Origin: Spirochaetales bacterium
GTDB lineage: Bacteria > Spirochaetota > Spirochaetia > JAGLYY01
Assembly: GCA_023131935.1 (NCBI GenBank)
Contig: JAGLYY010000392.1
Coordinates: 1-9,159, forward strand
DNA length: 9,159 bases
Reading direction: 5' to 3'
Within the stretch, counting starts at the first letter, position 1; every line of letters starts with the position of its first letter. The notes under the pieces were generated by a model, which saw only the letters and a list, made by a program, of their open reading frames with translations, did no database searches and had not been told where the DNA came from. The position numbers and the translations under genes are program-made. This document shows positions 1 through 7,149 of the stretch, one piece after another.

Positions 1-2
1 GT

Positions 3-1835
3 CTACTTAAAGATTTTAAGTCAAACGTTGATTTCATCATCCGTATAGCTGGTGAGGGGGGTGAAGGTGTCATCAGCTGCGGAGAACTTTTCGCGAGCGT
101 TGTGGCAAGAACCGAATACCATGTATTCACCTTTATCACCTACCCTGCGGAGATGAGGGGTGGTTATTCGATGATACAGATCCGTGTGAGGGATTTCACA
201 ATTTACTCCCTCGGCAGTAAAGTGGATTATCTGGTCGTATTCAATCAGGATGCTTACGATAGATCAATCGCGGACCTGAAAAAGGGCGGGGTCCTGTTCT
301 ACGATCCGGAAACCGTTACGGTTAAGGAGTCGGACGATATCGTCAGCTACGATATCCCTCTGACAAAAATCGCTAAAGAGATAACCGGAGGAACCCTCGG
401 GAAAAACGTTGTCGCTCTCGGCCTTCTCGGGAACCTTTTCGGTGTCAGCATAGACGCCTTGAAAAAACTCATTTCCGACAGGTACGGGAAAAAGGGAGAG
501 GCGGTTACTGAGAAAAACTACCAGGCCCTCGATGCCGGATCACGGTTTGTAGAGGAAAAGAAGATTGAGTCTTTTTACAGGCTTTCCACCGGAAAGGAGG
601 TAAGCCAGAATTACATGTTTCTTTCCGGAAACCAGGCAGTCGCGATGGGCGCTCTTGCGGCAGGGTGCAGATTCGTCGCCGGGTATCCCCTGACACCATC
701 GACCAGTATCTTCGAAACCCTGCACAAGTATATGCCTCTGGTAGGTGGAAGGGCTATTCAGATGGAGGACGAAATCGCCGCGATTTCCGCGATCATCGGT
801 GCTTCCTTTGCCGGAGAGAAAGTCATCACCCCAACCTCGGGTCCCGGTCTGCAGCTTATGGCGGAGCAGATAAGCCTCGCATCGATGATCGAGGTCCCTC
901 TGGTGATTATTGACGTTCAACGAGGCGGTCCAAGCACCGGGCTTCCGACGAAAACAGAACAATCGGACCTGAAATTCGCGATATATGGCGGCGCGGGAGA
1001 AGCTCCTAAAATCATTCTGGCGCCTACAAGCGTTGAAGATACCTTCTATCAGACAATCCGGGCGTTCAACCTTGCAGAACAGTATCAGCTGCCGGTAATC
1101 ATGCTGCTCGACCAGTCTATCGGTTACCGGAAGGCAACGGTGAAGCTTCCGGATTTCTCAAAAATCCGGCAGATGAATCACGTGAAAAAAGGGGATTTTA
1201 TCAAGATACCCCAGGCACACCTGATCGATATCTACGATCGAATAGAACCGGATGAAGAGGAACTGAAAGACTATAAGCGGTATGAAGATACGAAAGATGG
1301 AGTTTCATCTATCGCGAGACCCGGCATCCCGGGGGGACAATACCTGGCTACCGGACTTGAACATGATGAATACGGATATTCGACCCAGCTCCCGGACAAC
1401 CACTTGAAGATGAGCAAGAAGCGTCTGCGAAAGCTTCAAACCATCTCCCGCTCTTTTGAGAAAAACCCTATCGAGTTCTACGGATATCACTATGCAAAAA
1501 TCGGAATTATCGGGTGGGGATCAACCGAGGGGGCCATTCGAGAGGCAAGGTACCTGGCAGAGAAGGAGGGGATCAAAATTCGGCACCTCCATCCCCACAC
1601 CATTTCCCCCCTCCCGGAACGGCAGATTTCCCGGTTCCTCCTGGGATTGAAATTCCTCATAGTTGCAGAGGAGAACCTTACCGGACAGTTCGCCCATTTT
1701 ATCAAGGCGAAATTCGGGGTTAGACCTATTGAAATTCACAAATGTGAAGGAACGCCCTTTACCCCGGATGAGATCTATCGAAGTATTAAGAAGGTAGCGA
1801 GGATTTCAGATGAAGACACCATCACTCAATTATAA
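3..1835 (+). CDS. korA: 2-oxoacid:ferredoxin oxidoreductase, fused gamma-alpha subunit (KorA-like), 5' partial
   Basis: Catalytic partner of KorB in CoA-dependent oxidative decarboxylation of a 2-oxoacid (probably 2-oxoglutarate) with reduction of ferredoxin, in the cytoplasm. The reading frame is open from base 3, and the conserved gamma-domain glycine motif GEGGEGV lies at about 51-71, upstream of the first in-frame start-like codon (GTG at 102). The true start is therefore before the window and GTG 102 is not the start. Order of domains: gamma domain (about 30-560), alpha pyrimidine-binding-type domain (about 612-1150) with YPLTPS (684-701), QMEDEIAA (759-782) and RGGPSTGLPTKTEQSDL (921-971), then a transketolase-C-like domain (about 1480-1800) with GWGST and EENLTGQFA. 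The 610 visible codons are about the full length of a gamma-alpha fusion, so little is missing. The end overlaps korB by 26 bases. Family assignment is firm; 2-oxoglutarate rather than another 2-oxoacid is inferred. Confidence 0.93.
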   Translation, partial: LLKDFKSNVDFIIRIAGEGGEGVISCGELFASVVARTEYHVFTFITYPAEMRGGYSMIQIRVRDFTIYSLGSKVDYLVVFNQDAYDRSIADLKKGGVLFYDPETVTVKESDDIVSYDIPLTKIAKEITGGTLGKNVVALGLLGNLFGVSIDALKKLISDRYGKKGEAVTEKNYQALDAGSRFVEEKKIESFYRLSTGKEVSQNYMFLSGNQAVAMGALAAGCRFVAGYPLTPSTSIFETLHKYMPLVGGRAIQMEDEIAAISAIIGASFAGEKVITPTSGPGLQLMAEQISLASMIEVPLVIIDVQRGGPSTGLPTKTEQSDLKFAIYGGAGEAPKIILAPTSVEDTFYQTIRAFNLAEQYQLPVIMLLDQSIGYRKATVKLPDFSKIRQMNHVKKGDFIKIPQAHLIDIYDRIEPDEEELKDYKRYEDTKDGVSSIARPGIPGGQYLATGLEHDEYGYSTQLPDNHLKMSKKRLRKLQTISRSFEKNPIEFYGYHYAKIGIIGWGSTEGAIREARYLAEKEGIKIRHLHPHTISPLPERQISRFLLGLKFLIVAEENLTGQFAHFIKAKFGVRPIEIHKCEGTPFTPDEIYRSIKKVARISDEDTITQL

Positions 1836-2670
1836 GAAAGCAAATATCAAGCCGGTCTGGTGCCCCGGTTGCGGGGACTACGCGGTCTTCAGCGCCCTTC
1901 AGAAATCTTTTGGAGAGCTTGAGTTAAAACCGGAGGAAACGGTAATCGTTTCCGGTATCGGCTGTTCCGGACGGGTTAGCCACTACTTCAACACCTACTC
2001 TCTCCACGGCACTCACGGGAGGGCGGTACCGACCGCTACAGGGGTAAAAACGGTCCGCCCGGACCTTACGGTTCTCTGTGTTGGAGGAGATGGAGATGGG
2101 CTTTCAATCGGTGGAGGACATATTGCCCCTGCTGCCAGAAAAAACATAGATATTACCTATCTTCTACTGGATAACAGCATCTATGGGCTGACAAAAGGAC
2201 AGGTATCTCCCACTACCCCGGAAACCTACACCACCAGGACCACCCCTTACGGCACCCTCGAAGAAAATATTGAGGCTCTTCCGATCTTTCTGGCTTATGA
2301 CATCTCTTTCGTCGCCCGGGTTAATGCTCTGAATATGAAACAGATGGTTTCTGTTATTACCGCGGCGATCCGGCATAAGGGGATGTCCATTGTCTACATC
2401 ATGTCCCCCTGTGTTACTTATCCGGCAATGCCCTGGAATAGTCTCAAGGAGGGGTGGGAGGAAATTCCCGAAGACCATCCGCGAGACGATAAGATGAAGT
2501 CTTTAGAACTTGCTTATTGCAAATCCCCTCTCTACACCGGTATCTTCTACGATGTAGAAAGACCCACTATCGGAGAGCGGCTAGACCAGGCCAAGGAGCG
2601 GGGACTTAAGAAAAACAGCAAAGAGGGAGATCTTCTCACTGTTGAGACAATACTTAAAGATTTCTACTAA
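1810..2670 (+). CDS. korB: 2-oxoacid:ferredoxin oxidoreductase beta subunit (KorB-like)
   Basis: Thiamine-diphosphate and [4Fe-4S] subunit that pairs with the preceding gamma-alpha subunit. The 286-residue length is normal for the family. CPGCG sits at residues 18-22, GIGCSGR at 49-55, the TPP/Mg motif GDGDGLSIGGGH at 93-104 and LDNSIYGLTKGQ at 120-131. Cysteines 18, 21, 52 and 201 match the four cluster ligands expected in this family. The ATG start lies inside the end of korA (26-base overlap) and is preceded by GAGG seven bases upstream, so the two are probably translationally coupled. There is no ferredoxin-like domain, as expected for the two-subunit KorAB type, where an external ferredoxin takes the electrons. 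A terminator follows at once, so this is the last gene of its transcript. The exact 2-oxoacid cannot be read from the sequence. Confidence 0.94.
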   Translation: MKTPSLNYKKANIKPVWCPGCGDYAVFSALQKSFGELELKPEETVIVSGIGCSGRVSHYFNTYSLHGTHGRAVPTATGVKTVRPDLTVLCVGGDGDGLSIGGGHIAPAARKNIDITYLLLDNSIYGLTKGQVSPTTPETYTTRTTPYGTLEENIEALPIFLAYDISFVARVNALNMKQMVSVITAAIRHKGMSIVYIMSPCVTYPAMPWNSLKEGWEEIPEDHPRDDKMKSLELAYCKSPLYTGIFYDVERPTIGERLDQAKERGLKKNSKEGDLLTVETILKDFY

Positions 2671-2697
2671 CTCATGTGATTCATGTGACCAATCGGC

Positions 2698-2745
2698 GGG
2701 GGCTGCCCATTCTCATTAATAGATTGGGCCTGCCCTCTGTTTTTT
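2698..2745 (+). terminator. Rho-independent terminator after korB
   Basis: An imperfect GC-rich hairpin is followed by a T-run. Bases 2698-2703 pair with 2732-2737 (one G-U). After a U-U mismatch at 2704/2731, 2705 pairs with 2730, C2729 is bulged, and 2706-2709 pair with 2725-2728. The loop is about 15 bases and AT-rich. TGTTTTTT at 2738-2745 ends in six T. It lies 28 bases after the korB stop and separates the kor unit from the signalling genes. The remaining non-coding bases (2671-2697 and 2746-2776) show only a short direct repeat of TCATGTGA (2672-2679, 2681-2688). Confidence 0.72.
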
Positions 2746-2776
2746 CTCAATGGATTCATGAAATAACATCAGAGTA

Positions 2777-2804
2777 TTGCAATCAAATTCGTTCTATATA
2801 TACT
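2777..2804 (+). promoter_or_regulatory. Possible sigma70-type promoter for the signalling operon
   Basis: TTGCAA (2777-2782, 4 of 6 to the -35 consensus) is followed after 16 bases by TATACT (2799-2804, 5 of 6 to the -10 consensus). It sits in an AT-rich stretch just past the korB terminator and before the first gene of the next unit, which is where a promoter is needed. This is by-eye matching in AT-rich DNA, where chance matches are common. If real, transcription would begin near 2811 and exclude the TTG at 2777 as a start codon for the following frame. Confidence 0.35.
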
Positions 2805-3142
2805 TATTGATATCACTTAATTTCAATATGGATTTGATAATGCATTTGAAAACCATGAAAAGTGGGTACCTGATTTTATTCTTCGCAATTTCTGCTATCA
2901 TCGGTTTATATATAGCAAGTCGGGAAAACTATCTCCTGTTTCACACCATTGTAAAGCTGGTAAGCATCATAATCGCAGGCCCTTCCTATCCGATTCTTGT
3001 TATTTCCGGATTTGGGACAACTGAAACAATTTCCAATTTAACTAATCTGGGTTGTTCTTTCCTTGAAAAACCATTTAGTCCTGAGGAGTTCCTTGGGGTC
3101 GTGAAGGCGTTGTTATACAAGTCTTGCCGATTTAAATTATTC

Positions 3143-3149
3143 AGGGAGG
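3143..3149 (+). promoter_or_regulatory. Shine-Dalgarno site that fixes the TTG start at 3156
   Basis: AGGGAGG, within a longer purine run to 3153, lies six bases before TTG 3156. The encoded N-terminus (ILLVDDE from residue 5) is exactly that of a receiver domain, so the TTG start needs no upstream extension. The site lies inside the end of the preceding remnant frame. Confidence 0.8.
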
Positions 3150-3155
3150 GGAGCG

Positions 3156-4319
3156 TTGGAAAGAAAAATTCTACTTGTAGATGATGAGAAGAATGTTGTA
3201 CGGGCTCTGAAAAGAGAGCTCATGGACTGGGCTATATCAGAGGATATTACATTCCTTTCGGCGGAATCAGGAGACGAAGCGCTCGAAATTCTAGAGAAAA
3301 ATCATGATTCTATTATCCTGATAATTTCAGACCTCAGAATGCCTATAATGAAAGGGAGCGATTTACTTTTAAAGGTTAATGAGCTGTATCCGGAAATTAT
3401 GTCAATCCTTCTAACAGGATTTTCGGAGCCGCGGGAGATTATGAAAGCGATTAAGGCGGGAATCTTTTCCTATATTCTCAAACCCTGGGATGCCGAATAC
3501 CTTGCGACAGAAATAAAGAAAGCCATACAGGTTCATGACCTGAAAAGAGAAAACGAGCTTTACCAGAAGAGGGTCAGGGAAGACCTGATGATGGCAGGGG
3601 AACTTCAGCGACGGCTCTTTTCGGTGAAGATACACCGTTCCGAGAAAGTACAGTTCGATGTTACCTATAAACCTCTATCTGACTTTTTCTGTGGAGGGGA
3701 TTACTACGATATCATTTCGCTTGATAAGAACCGGTACCTTGTGTTGATTGGTGATGTAGTCGGGCATGGGGTAAAGGCAGCCTTCATAACAGCGGTTTTA
3801 AAAGCGATGATTTACCATGAATATGTAATGGATAGAAAGAAGGGACACTTCTCCCCAGCCGATTTTCTCTCATGGCTCAACGGAAGGATCTGCGAAGATT
3901 TCAGCCACTTTCCGGATATCCTCATTACCTTTGCTGCCGGTGTACTCGATCTTGACAAGGACAGTTTCATCTTTTCAAACGCGGGACACAATCCGGTTTA
4001 CATCCTTCGCGATGGCAAGGTGTTGAAAAGCGGAATTGATGGGCCCGCATTGGGATTTCTGGAACAGGCCCGGTATAACGACATGAAACTCTCGCTGCAG
4101 CGAAATGACAGACTCCTTCTTTTTACCGATGGGATTATCGAGGTCAGCAACAGCAGGACATTGGAAGATAAGGTTTGGGGAAAGATCCTCCTTGATCCTG
4201 TTGAGGGACCGGAGAAACAGGAGACTTTTTCAAGAACAATAATCAAGCGGGTAAAAAATGTTGCGGAGATCAATGACTTCTCTGATGATGTGACATTGAT
4301 CTCCATATTTCTTCCATAG
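3156..4319 (+). CDS. Response regulator with PP2C (SpoIIE/RsbU-type) serine phosphatase output
   Basis: A 387-residue cytoplasmic protein predicted to dephosphorylate a phospho-Ser STAS protein when its receiver is phosphorylated. The receiver is at residues 4-125: acidic pair D9/D10, phospho-acceptor D59 (ISDLRMP), switch T87, and K109 in a KPW motif. A charged helical linker (about 126-158) leads to the PP2C domain (about 165-386), which keeps GGDYYD (180-185), GDVVGHG (199-205), AGHNP (276-280), FTDG (323-326) and DDVT (377-380). The metal-binding acidic residues are therefore present and catalysis is expected. It starts at TTG behind a strong ribosome site and is followed after 10 bases by a STAS gene, its likely substrate, as in RsbU/RsbV and related partner-switch pairs. 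The controlling histidine kinase is probably one of the two downstream. The pairing is inferred from gene order. Confidence 0.92.
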   Translation: MERKILLVDDEKNVVRALKRELMDWAISEDITFLSAESGDEALEILEKNHDSIILIISDLRMPIMKGSDLLLKVNELYPEIMSILLTGFSEPREIMKAIKAGIFSYILKPWDAEYLATEIKKAIQVHDLKRENELYQKRVREDLMMAGELQRRLFSVKIHRSEKVQFDVTYKPLSDFFCGGDYYDIISLDKNRYLVLIGDVVGHGVKAAFITAVLKAMIYHEYVMDRKKGHFSPADFLSWLNGRICEDFSHFPDILITFAAGVLDLDKDSFIFSNAGHNPVYILRDGKVLKSGIDGPALGFLEQARYNDMKLSLQRNDRLLLFTDGIIEVSNSRTLEDKVWGKILLDPVEGPEKQETFSRTIIKRVKNVAEINDFSDDVTLISIFLP

Positions 4320-4329
4320 GAAGGGAAGC

Positions 4330-4725
4330 ATGGAAACAAGGATAATGCAGATTATTGAGAAACTGAACAGTCAGGAAATCGGGATAACCCTGGTGATGAT
4401 TGGGCATGAATTGGGGGAATCCATTCTCGTATTGGGGCTCAAAGGGGAACTGGAAACTGCAAATTCCCACTCTTTCTTCATTTCCGTTCGTGAAATAATC
4501 GATGGGGGGGGCTTCATTGAAAAAATTGTGCTTGATCTCCGGGATTTGAACTATGTTTCTTCCACAGGAATAGGTTCCTTCACCCAACTGCTTGTTCAGG
4601 CAAAACAGAACAACATCAGCCTGCTGTTATGTTCAGTTGGGGTGAAAGTACGATCAGTACTTGATCTTCTCGGATTCACCTCCTTTTTCACCATAATCGA
4701 ATCGCTGGAGCAATTGAAGGGATGA
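4330..4725 (+). CDS. STAS-domain anti-sigma-factor antagonist (RsbV/SpoIIAA-like)
   Basis: A 131-residue single-domain STAS protein. After an N-terminal stretch of about 17 residues, the fold is recognisable from LKGELETANS (37-46), IVLDLRDLNYVSSTGIG (66-82) and the final VRSVLDLLGF helix region. By alignment with SpoIIAA (Asp57-Ser58-Ser59), Ser78 is the expected phosphorylation site; the usual preceding Asp is Ser77, a common variation. In the classic scheme the unphosphorylated protein binds a serine kinase/anti-sigma factor, and a PP2C phosphatase restores it. The phosphatase is the preceding gene, 10 bases away. No RsbW-like kinase follows; a histidine kinase gene starts 31 bases later. 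ATG 4330 is preceded by AGGAAGGGAAG. A run of eight G (4504-4511) codes for Gly59-Gly61. The downstream partner cannot be named. Confidence 0.9.
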   Translation: METRIMQIIEKLNSQEIGITLVMIGHELGESILVLGLKGELETANSHSFFISVREIIDGGGFIEKIVLDLRDLNYVSSTGIGSFTQLLVQAKQNNISLLLCSVGVKVRSVLDLLGFTSFFTIIESLEQLKG

Positions 4726-4756
4726 CCGGTATCAGCAACTTACGGAGGTCAGTTAC

Positions 4757-6001
4757 ATGAGAAAGATGGCATACGCAAACCTTTTTCAGAATCTTCCAGA
4801 CATGTTTTTCCGCTGTAAAGAGAATGGTATTCTGGAAGAGGTGAATCCCACGGGAAACCGCTTCTTCGCGCATGATCGGAAAAGTATTGTTGGAATGAAC
4901 CTTCTCGATTTCTTTGCTGAAAAACAGAATCAGTCTCATTTCAGTAAGAAACTTCTATCGGGAAATCCCCTTTCAGACTACGAAGTCTATCTCCGGAAAA
5001 GAAACGAGGAAAATATGCTTGCCCAGATATCCCTCATACCGTTAAAAAGCGCGAACGGAACAACCTGTGGTTACGAAGGGATACTTAAGGATATAACCAC
5101 AAAAATCGAAAATGAGGCGCAGATCTGGAAGACCAGTATAGAGCTGGCGGAACTCAACATCAGATTAAAGGAAGCCCAGGCCACCCTTGTAGAACAGGAA
5201 AAGATGGCGTCAATCGGTCTTCTTGCAGCAGGAATTGCCCATGAAATAAACAATCCGGTCGGGTATGTGAAGAGCAATTTTCTTAGCCTGAGAAAATACC
5301 TGGAATCTCTCCTGGGATTGATCCATAGCATTGAACATGTTCTCTCAGCAGATTGTCTTGATGAATTTCATAAGATTGAGCGGAATATTGAATTGAATTT
5401 CATTGAAGAGGATGTCGAAATGATTTTTTCAGAAACTGCTGAGGGATTTGATCGAATCATGGGAATCATTAATAGCCTGAAAAGTTTTTCAAGGATCGAA
5501 TCAGAACAGACTGCTGGAAAATTTGATCTTAATGAGGCCATAGAGTCTACGTTAATCGTAGCTCGGCACGAGTACAAATATATTGCGAAGGTGGAGAAAG
5601 TACTTTCTGAAATTCCTCTAATCGAATGCAATGGAGGTGAGATAAACCAGGTCCTTCTTAACCTGATTGTCAATGCAGCACAAGCAATAAAATCGGGTAA
5701 ATCTACGAAAACTGGATGCATCACAATCAGCACCTGGCAGGAAAATCATTTTGTCTTCTGCCGGATTTCAGATAACGGGCCTGGAATTCCCGCAGACCAT
5801 GTGAACCGGATTTTTGATCCTTTCTTTACGACAAAGCCGGTCGGTCAAGGAACAGGACTGGGCTTAAGTATCGCATATGATGTGGTTGTAAATAAACATC
5901 ACGGAAGATTGATCACACAAAATGCCAATGGCGCGCAATTTACTATGATATTACCAATTCACGAACACAGGGACCGTGAGACCCAGGGGAACCTGCAATG
6001 A
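4757..6001 (+). CDS. PAS-domain sensor histidine kinase, soluble
   Basis: A 414-residue protein without membrane segments, so it senses a cytoplasmic signal or acts through partners. It has one PAS domain (about 5-115, ending in the typical GILKDIT), a coiled-coil linker (about 118-150), a HisKA dimerisation domain with phospho-acceptor H162 in GIAHEINNPVGYV, and an HATPase domain. The latter has N box INQVLLNLIVNAAQA (N302, N306), DNGPG (339-343), FDPFFTTK (353-360) and GTGLGLS (365-371). All boxes are complete, so activity is expected. The spacing from His to N box is about 140 residues, longer than in most HisKA kinases. The extra helix-rich stretch ends in LKSFSRI, a trait shared with the last kinase of this operon. 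The start is ATG after GGAGG at 4744-4748. Its stop overlaps the next start as ATGA, which argues that the receiver-HDOD protein is a partner. The ligand is unknown. Confidence 0.92.
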   Translation: MRKMAYANLFQNLPDMFFRCKENGILEEVNPTGNRFFAHDRKSIVGMNLLDFFAEKQNQSHFSKKLLSGNPLSDYEVYLRKRNEENMLAQISLIPLKSANGTTCGYEGILKDITTKIENEAQIWKTSIELAELNIRLKEAQATLVEQEKMASIGLLAAGIAHEINNPVGYVKSNFLSLRKYLESLLGLIHSIEHVLSADCLDEFHKIERNIELNFIEEDVEMIFSETAEGFDRIMGIINSLKSFSRIESEQTAGKFDLNEAIESTLIVARHEYKYIAKVEKVLSEIPLIECNGGEINQVLLNLIVNAAQAIKSGKSTKTGCITISTWQENHFVFCRISDNGPGIPADHVNRIFDPFFTTKPVGQGTGLGLSIAYDVVVNKHHGRLITQNANGAQFTMILPIHEHRDRETQGNLQ

Positions 6002-7131
6002 TTCCCAGGATCCTGTTTGTAGATGATGAACAAAACATCCTCAGTTCGTTGAGGAGATTCTTTTTTTCAGAGAACTTTGAGGTCCATACCGCCCTCAGCA
6101 GTGAAAGTGGTATGAAGTTGCTTCATGAAAAACCAATAGATTTCGTAATCAGTGATTTCCGCATGCCGGAAACAAACGGTATAGCCTTCTTAAAACAAGT
6201 TCGGGATGAATTCCCGAACTGTGGACGGGCAATCTTGAGTGGACTCTCTGATCAGGAAATAGTTTTATCTGCCCTTGTGCATGGAATCGCCGAGTGCTAC
6301 TTTGTAAAACCCTGGGAGAATGAAACCATTGCAGAGGAAATCGTCAGGCGTCAGAAGATCCGTGATCTTCTGAAAGAACAGGGCGCTCTGATGCTAATCG
6401 ATATTCTTGAAAGCTTACCTCCCCTGCCTCCGAGGGACACCCAACCGCTGAGAGCGGAAAATTACGACACCAGGAAAGTCCTTTCTCTCCTTGAAGAAAA
6501 TATCCTCTCAACCCTCCGGCTTCTAAAAGTGGTGAATTCCGCCTATGTTGGCATCAGGAAAACATCATCAATACGTTCAGCTGTGCAGATACTTGGACCA
6601 GAAACCGTGTTCAAGTATTTTCTTCAATCAAACATATCCGCTTTTTACGACAATCCCGGAGCAAAAGAAAAATTGTTGGAGCTGCAGAGGCACAGTTATA
6701 TCGTGGACCGTGTCATTGAGCAGATTACAGACGATAAAAAAAATCAGGATCTATATAGTGAAATTCCTACACTGGGTTTTCTCACCGTCCTCCCCCAACT
6801 ATTGATGCTTCTTCTGCCACCTGATGAAAACCCTGGAATCAAAAAGCTTTCATCGGTCTGTCCTGCCCTGCTCTCATTCTGGAACCTCCCCATTATCTTC
6901 GTTGAAGCGTCTCTAATTCTGGAAGGTAAGGAATCGCAGGTTCCGCAGGATGATGTTTTCCTCAAAGCCCTTTCAATAGCACACAGGGCCACTGAGGCTG
7001 TACTGAGGGAAGGATATATTGCAGATAAAAAAAATTCGGGTTCTCAAGTTAAGGACAAGAGTGAATATTCTGAAAAGATCCTTCGGGAACAGGTAGCGAA
7101 AACTGCAGAAGAAGCCTTCCGGAGGTTCTAA
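5998..7131 (+). CDS. Response regulator with HDOD output domain
   Basis: A 377-residue protein. The receiver (residues 4-120) is intact: D9/D10, phospho-acceptor D53 (ISDFRMP), switch S81, and K104 in KPW as in the upstream PP2C regulator. The HDOD domain (about 132-335) is recognised from ESLPPLPP (138-145), LRLLKVVNSAY (173-183), an IRSAVQILG segment and QRHSYIV. HDOD is a non-hydrolytic relative of HD domains used as a protein-interaction output in signalling and motility. Where many HDOD proteins still show a remnant such as LxHDIG, this one has VLPQLLMLLL, so no metal chemistry is expected. The C-terminal tail (about 340-377) is lysine/glutamate-rich and probably helical. The ATGA overlap with the preceding kinase suggests translational coupling and a cognate pair. 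Which partner HDOD binds cannot be told from sequence. Confidence 0.9.
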   Translation: MIPRILFVDDEQNILSSLRRFFFSENFEVHTALSSESGMKLLHEKPIDFVISDFRMPETNGIAFLKQVRDEFPNCGRAILSGLSDQEIVLSALVHGIAECYFVKPWENETIAEEIVRRQKIRDLLKEQGALMLIDILESLPPLPPRDTQPLRAENYDTRKVLSLLEENILSTLRLLKVVNSAYVGIRKTSSIRSAVQILGPETVFKYFLQSNISAFYDNPGAKEKLLELQRHSYIVDRVIEQITDDKKNQDLYSEIPTLGFLTVLPQLLMLLLPPDENPGIKKLSSVCPALLSFWNLPIIFVEASLILEGKESQVPQDDVFLKALSIAHRATEAVLREGYIADKKNSGSQVKDKSEYSEKILREQVAKTAEEAFRRF

Positions 7132-7149
7132 TCATCCTGGAGTAAAAGC

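Larger units (their letters stand above)
2777..3184 (+). pseudogene. Remnant of a MASE3-type hybrid sensor kinase (N-terminal membrane part joined to C-terminal half of a receiver)
   Basis: The frame is open for 135 codons counted from a TTG at 2777. In-frame ATGs at 2828, 2840 and 2855 are alternative starts; none of the four has a convincing ribosome site. ATG 2855 gives the most natural N-terminus, directly before a membrane helix (residues 31-48 from the TTG). Residues 51-67 (NYLLFHTIVKLVSIIIA) closely resemble the start of the second helix of MASE3 sensor domains. The next residues change abruptly to the second half of a receiver: PILVISGFGTTET (72-84) with the switch Ser/Thr position, then LEKPFSPEEF with the conserved Lys. 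The rest of MASE3, all kinase domains, and the receiver's acidic pair and phospho-acceptor Asp are absent. The simplest reading is an in-frame internal deletion with the join near base 2978. It overlaps the next gene by 29 bases. Alternatively it is a short expressed membrane protein. Domain recognition is from memory of the families. Confidence 0.6.

Noticed and set aside
540..962. Minus-strand open frame of about 140 codons opposite korA
   Set aside because: It lies wholly within the firmly identified korA coding frame, has no recognisable domain, and looks like a frame shadow.
2164..2478. Minus-strand open frame of about 104 codons opposite korB
   Set aside because: Fully inside korB, no domain or ribosome site, low-complexity Gly/Arg-rich translation typical of an antisense shadow.
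2672..2760. Short direct repeats TCATGTGA (2672-2679, 2681-2688) and GATTCATG (2678-2685, 2753-2760) around the terminator
   Set aside because: Eight-base repeats in AT-rich intergenic DNA are expected by chance; no symmetry, spacing series or mobile element goes with them.
3110..3138. Possible promoter TTGTTA with TTAAAT/TAAATT just before the phosphatase gene
   Set aside because: Only 4 of 6 matches in each box, and the implied start of transcription near 3145 would cut into the ribosome site.
4270..4587. Minus-strand open frame spanning the phosphatase-STAS junction
   Set aside because: Overlaps two clear genes on the other strand and resembles no family I know.
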